A stretch of 7,274 nucleotides of DNA from Actinomycetota bacterium (GTDB taxonomy: Bacteria; Actinomycetota; Actinomycetes; Nanopelagicales; Nanopelagicaceae). Position 1 is the stretch's first letter, and each line of letters begins with the position of its first letter. Where the stretch lies: contig RFMK01000076.1 of NCBI GenBank assembly GCA_009927705.1, positions 1 through 7,274 of the forward strand. Direction: 5' to 3'. A program made the translations under genes and the position numbers. Positions 4,316 through 7,274 of this stretch are shown piece by piece. The notes below the pieces were generated by a model. That model was not told the origin of the DNA. It saw only the letters and a program-made list of their open reading frames with translations, and ran no database searches.

Positions 4316-7274
4316 GCGCTTTCTGTTCCTCTTCATGTACGTAAATACTTCCAGTCGCCGGACTTGCAGCAGCGCGACGTGAAACGCGGCGAAGAGTTCT
4401 GCCGCCTAGATGCTCAGCAAGATTTGCTGAGACAAATGGCCACGGACCTTGATTAGCAGGTTCATCTTGTACCCAGAGCAATTCTGCGCTCGGATGTTTA
4501 CCAATCTCAGCGACGATATCGATAACTGGTAGCGGATAAAGCTGTTCGACGCGAATGATTGCTGTCGAGTTATCAGAAAGCTTTGCGCGTTCTGCAACAA
4601 GTTCCCAATAGATCTTTCCGCTACACATAATCACGCGCTGTGCATTTGTGATGCTTTCATCGCCAATCAATGGTTGGAATGTGCCGGTTGTGAAGTCGCT
4701 GAGTTTTGACGCAGCTGCCTTCAAACGGAGCATCGACTTTGGTTCAAAAACAATAAGTGGCCGTCGCGCTGGATTCTTGGCGTGCCAACGCAATAAGTGG
4801 AAGTAAGACGCCGCCGATGTTGGTTGGGCAACGGTCATATTGTTCTCAGCACAGAGCGTTAGGAATCGTTCGATTCGACCTGAAGAGTGATCAGGCCCTT
4901 GTCCCTCATAACCATGAGGAAGAAGAAGCACTACGGAGGATCGCTCTCCCCATTTTTGGAGTGATGAAGAGATGAATTCATCAATGATGGTCTGTGCGCC
5001 GTTGGCGAAGTCTCCGAATTGTCCTTCCCAAAGGACTAGAGCGTTATCTCGCTCAACTGAATAGCCGTACTCAAATCCCATCGCTGCATATTCAGAGAGT
5101 AATGAATCTACGACAAAGAATTGGTTGTCGTCAGTGATAAGACCACGCAACGGAATCCATTCGCTGCCGTCTTCATGATCACGGATGACTGCATGACGAT
5201 TCGAGAACGTTCCACGTCCGACATCTTGACCCGCAATACGAACGGGGAGACCTTCGAGCAACAATGATCCAAATGCCAGCAGCTCTCCACCAGACCAGTC
5301 GATTGTTCCGTCATCAAGCATGGTGACGCGGCGTTGGAGTTGAGGAGTGAGTTTTGGATGGACTTTAAAGTTTTCTGGGACGGCAACTTGTGTGGCTGCA
5401 ATCTTGCGCGCAACTTCTTCGGAAATCGCTGTGTTTGTCTGACGTGGATCAAATGTTTCAAGTTTTGCGAATGCTGGCCGCTCAGGGAGTTTGTCATGAA
5501 CCGCATTGAAGATTCCCTCGAGCTGAGTTTGGAACTCGCGTGCAATCTCATCAGATTCTTCTTGAGTGATATCACCGCGACCGACAAGTGCTTCAGAATA
5601 AAGAACGCGCGTTGTGCGCTTGGCATCGATTAACTTGTACATCCGTGGCTGGGTGAAGCTTGGTTCGTCACCTTCGTTATGGCCACGGCGGCGATAGCAA
5701 ACCATGTCAATCACTACATCTTTATTGAATGTCTGGCGATATTCAAAAGCAACGCGGGCAACTCGCACACAAGCCTCGGGGTCATCGCCGTTAACGTGGA
5801 AAACCGGAGCTTGAATCAACTTTGCAATGTCAGTCGAATAACGTGATGAGCGTGCAGATTCAGGCGACGTTGTAAATCCAACTTGGTTATTGATAACTAC
5901 ATGAATCGTTCCACCGGTGCGATAGCCACGAAGTTGTGACATATTGAGTGTTTCGGCAACGACACCTTGGCCGGCGAAAGCTGCATCTCCATGAATCAGA
6001 ATCGGCAAGACAGAGAAAGCGCTCTTTACATTCTTCTTATCCTGCTTTGCGCGCACGATACCTTCGAGAACTGGATTGACGGCCTCGAGGTGTGATGGAT
6101 TTGCAGCGAGATAAATCTTTGTTTTCTCGCCTGATTCGGTGACGAAATCGCCGTAAGTGCCGAGGTGATACTTCACATCGCCAGAACCTTGAACTTCGTT
6201 CTCTTGGTAATGACCTTCGAATTCTTGGAAGATCTGACCGTAATTTTTCCCAGCGACATTTGCTAATACATTCAAGCGTCCACGGTGGGGCATTCCGATA
6301 CAGACTTCATCAAGCTGAGCTTTTGCTGCATATCGAGCGATTGCATCAAGAAGCGGGATTACCGATTCGCCGCCTTCCAGTGAGAATCGTTTCTGTCCTA
6401 CGAATTTTGTATGGAGGAAAGTCTCGAACGCTTCTGCGGAATTGAGTTTCCGAAGGATGCGGAGTTGTTCTTCACGAGGGAAGAATGGAGAACCAACTTC
6501 GACTTGGCTCTGGATCCACTTACGCTCTTCGGGCGATTCGATGTACATGTACTCAATGCCAATCGAGCGGCAATAAGAGTCACGTAATATTCCCAAGATG
6601 TTTCGCAACTTTGCGTAAGGGCGTCCGCCGAAACCTCCGGTAGCAATCTCGCGATCCAAATCCCAAAGCGTCAATCCATGAGTCACTACATCAAGATCTG
6701 GATGGCTACGCTGTTTGTATTCCAGCGGATCTGTATCGGACATGAGATGACCATTAGTGCGATAAGCCTGAATGAGTGCTTGTACTCGTGCGGCTTTATT
6801 GAGCTGGTCCTTACCTTCTGGAATATCAGCATGCCAATGAATTGGAACGTATGGGATGCGTAATGCTGAAAAAATCTCACCATAGAAGTCGCCATCACCA
6901 AGCAAGATTTCATGAATGCGTCGGAGGAAATCTCCAGATTGTGCGCCTTGAATAATTCGATGGTCGTATGTCGATGTAAGTGTGATGACTTTCGAGATCG
7001 CCAACTCAGCGATGGTTTCCTCACTTGCGCCCTGGAATTCAGCTGGATAATCCATGGCGCCAACGCCAAGGATTAGTCCTTGGCCTTGAACCAGACGTGG
7101 AACAGAATGAACTGTCCCCAAGGTTCCTGGGTTGGTGAGTGAAACAGTGGTTCCAGCAAAATCTTCAACGGTCAGAGAACCTTTGCGAGCTTTCTTAACC
7201 AAAGCTTCGTATTCGCTCCAGAATTGGCCAAAGTCAAGGGCTTCACATCCCTTAATTGAAGGAACGAGAAGTTG
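4290..7274 (-). CDS. kgd: Multifunctional 2-oxoglutarate metabolism enzyme (Kgd/OdhA: E2-like plus E1 domains), N-terminus outside window
   Basis: Kgd/OdhA is the actinobacterial fusion of an E2-like succinyltransferase domain with the thiamine-diphosphate E1 of 2-oxoglutarate dehydrogenase; it oxidises 2-oxoglutarate in the TCA cycle with DlaT/SucB and Lpd. The visible 994 residues begin inside the E2 domain (VPSIKGCEALDFGQFW, then SLTNPGTLGTVHSVPRL) and reach the acyltransferase motif STYDHRIIQGA with H105 of the fragment. E1 motifs follow: MPHRGRLNVLANV around 328-340, HGDAAFAGQGVVAETLN around 428-444 for thiamine diphosphate, INNQVGFTT, HVNGDDPEA, and YRRRGHNEGDEP around 527-538. The end LLWVQDEPANQG...RRAAASPATGS is typical. 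Full family length is about 1220-1260 residues, so roughly 230-270 N-terminal residues lie beyond the right edge. The catalytic histidine motif reads HRIIQG, not the HxxxDG of ordinary E2 enzymes, as in other Kgd/OdhA proteins. The frame stays open past TTG 7202, which is internal. Confidence 0.97.
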   Translation of the reverse strand, partial: QLLVPSIKGCEALDFGQFWSEYEALVKKARKGSLTVEDFAGTTVSLTNPGTLGTVHSVPRLVQGQGLILGVGAMDYPAEFQGASEETIAELAISKVITLTSTYDHRIIQGAQSGDFLRRIHEILLGDGDFYGEIFSALRIPYVPIHWHADIPEGKDQLNKAARVQALIQAYRTNGHLMSDTDPLEYKQRSHPDLDVVTHGLTLWDLDREIATGGFGGRPYAKLRNILGILRDSYCRSIGIEYMYIESPEERKWIQSQVEVGSPFFPREEQLRILRKLNSAEAFETFLHTKFVGQKRFSLEGGESVIPLLDAIARYAAKAQLDEVCIGMPHRGRLNVLANVAGKNYGQIFQEFEGHYQENEVQGSGDVKYHLGTYGDFVTESGEKTKIYLAANPSHLEAVNPVLEGIVRAKQDKKNVKSAFSVLPILIHGDAAFAGQGVVAETLNMSQLRGYRTGGTIHVVINNQVGFTTSPESARSSRYSTDIAKLIQAPVFHVNGDDPEACVRVARVAFEYRQTFNKDVVIDMVCYRRRGHNEGDEPSFTQPRMYKLIDAKRTTRVLYSEALVGRGDITQEESDEIAREFQTQLEGIFNAVHDKLPERPAFAKLETFDPRQTNTAISEEVARKIAATQVAVPENFKVHPKLTPQLQRRVTMLDDGTIDWSGGELLAFGSLLLEGLPVRIAGQDVGRGTFSNRHAVIRDHEDGSEWIPLRGLITDDNQFFVVDSLLSEYAAMGFEYGYSVERDNALVLWEGQFGDFANGAQTIIDEFISSSLQKWGERSSVVLLLPHGYEGQGPDHSSGRIERFLTLCAENNMTVAQPTSAASYFHLLRWHAKNPARRPLIVFEPKSMLRLKAAASKLSDFTTGTFQPLIGDESITNAQRVIMCSGKIYWELVAERAKLSDNSTAIIRVEQLYPLPVIDIVAEIGKHPSAELLWVQDEPANQGPWPFVSANLAEHLGGRTLRRVSRRAAASPATGSIYVHEEEQKALIAEAFAR

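Noticed and set aside
5108..5626. A 172-codon minus-strand frame inside kgd, and other frames across 4290-7202.
   Set aside because: They overlap the conserved E1 domain in another frame and have low-complexity, unfamily-like translations.
4290..7274. HRIIQG in place of HxxxDG in the E2-like domain as a sign of an inactive enzyme.
   Set aside because: As far as I recall, the same substitution is normal in Kgd/OdhA proteins of mycobacteria and corynebacteria, so it is not unusual here.
1..7274. A search for tRNA, rRNA, CRISPR, insertion sequences, attachment sites and riboswitches.
   Set aside because: Coding sequence fills almost the whole window, all gaps are at most 53 bp, and no repeats or structured elements of those kinds were seen.

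Overview
The window is a compact, ordinary-looking chromosomal segment from an actinobacterium. Four features point there: a SigR/SigH-type sigma factor paired with a zinc anti-sigma factor of the RsrA type, a nickel superoxide dismutase with its SodX protease, an AroA carrying the actinobacterial VGELTP signature, and a fused Kgd/OdhA-type 2-oxoglutarate enzyme. Base composition by eye is near 45-50% GC. Intergenic gaps are 0-53 bp, one convergent pair overlaps, and several genes appear to be leaderless. This suggests a streamlined, lower-GC lineage such as the freshwater Nanopelagicales (acI, Planktophila-like). The lineage assignment is an inference, not something the sequence proves.

Layout: aroA (minus, 3' end cut by the left edge) diverges from a SRAP/YedK gene (plus, starts at 1296) across a 43-bp gap. 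Next come sigR (2057) and rsrA (2716), which overlap by 4 bp and are preceded by a textbook SigR-type promoter. A FlK-like hotdog thioesterase (3118-3534) follows behind its own -10 element. Its stop codon abuts the stop codon of the minus-strand sodN (Ni-SOD). sodN and the plus-strand sodX (maturation protease) diverge from a 49-bp gap. sodX ends inside the 3' end of kgd (minus), overlapping it by 26 bp, and kgd runs off the right edge.

How they fit together: SigR-RsrA is the thiol-oxidative stress switch of actinobacteria, and its promoter here matches the regulator's own consensus, so autoregulation is expected. SodX is needed to expose the nickel-binding N-terminus of the dismutase. SRAP protects abasic sites, which oxidative damage produces. 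The central part of the window is therefore rich in redox and stress genes, flanked by two metabolic genes (shikimate pathway and TCA cycle). No RNA genes, mobile elements, CRISPR arrays, large repeats or clear intrinsic terminators were seen. I found no evidence of a new multi-gene system. The most notable signals are promoter architecture (SigR autoregulation, leaderless starts, interlocked divergent promoters) and small deviations in the Ni-SOD leader and RsrA tail.
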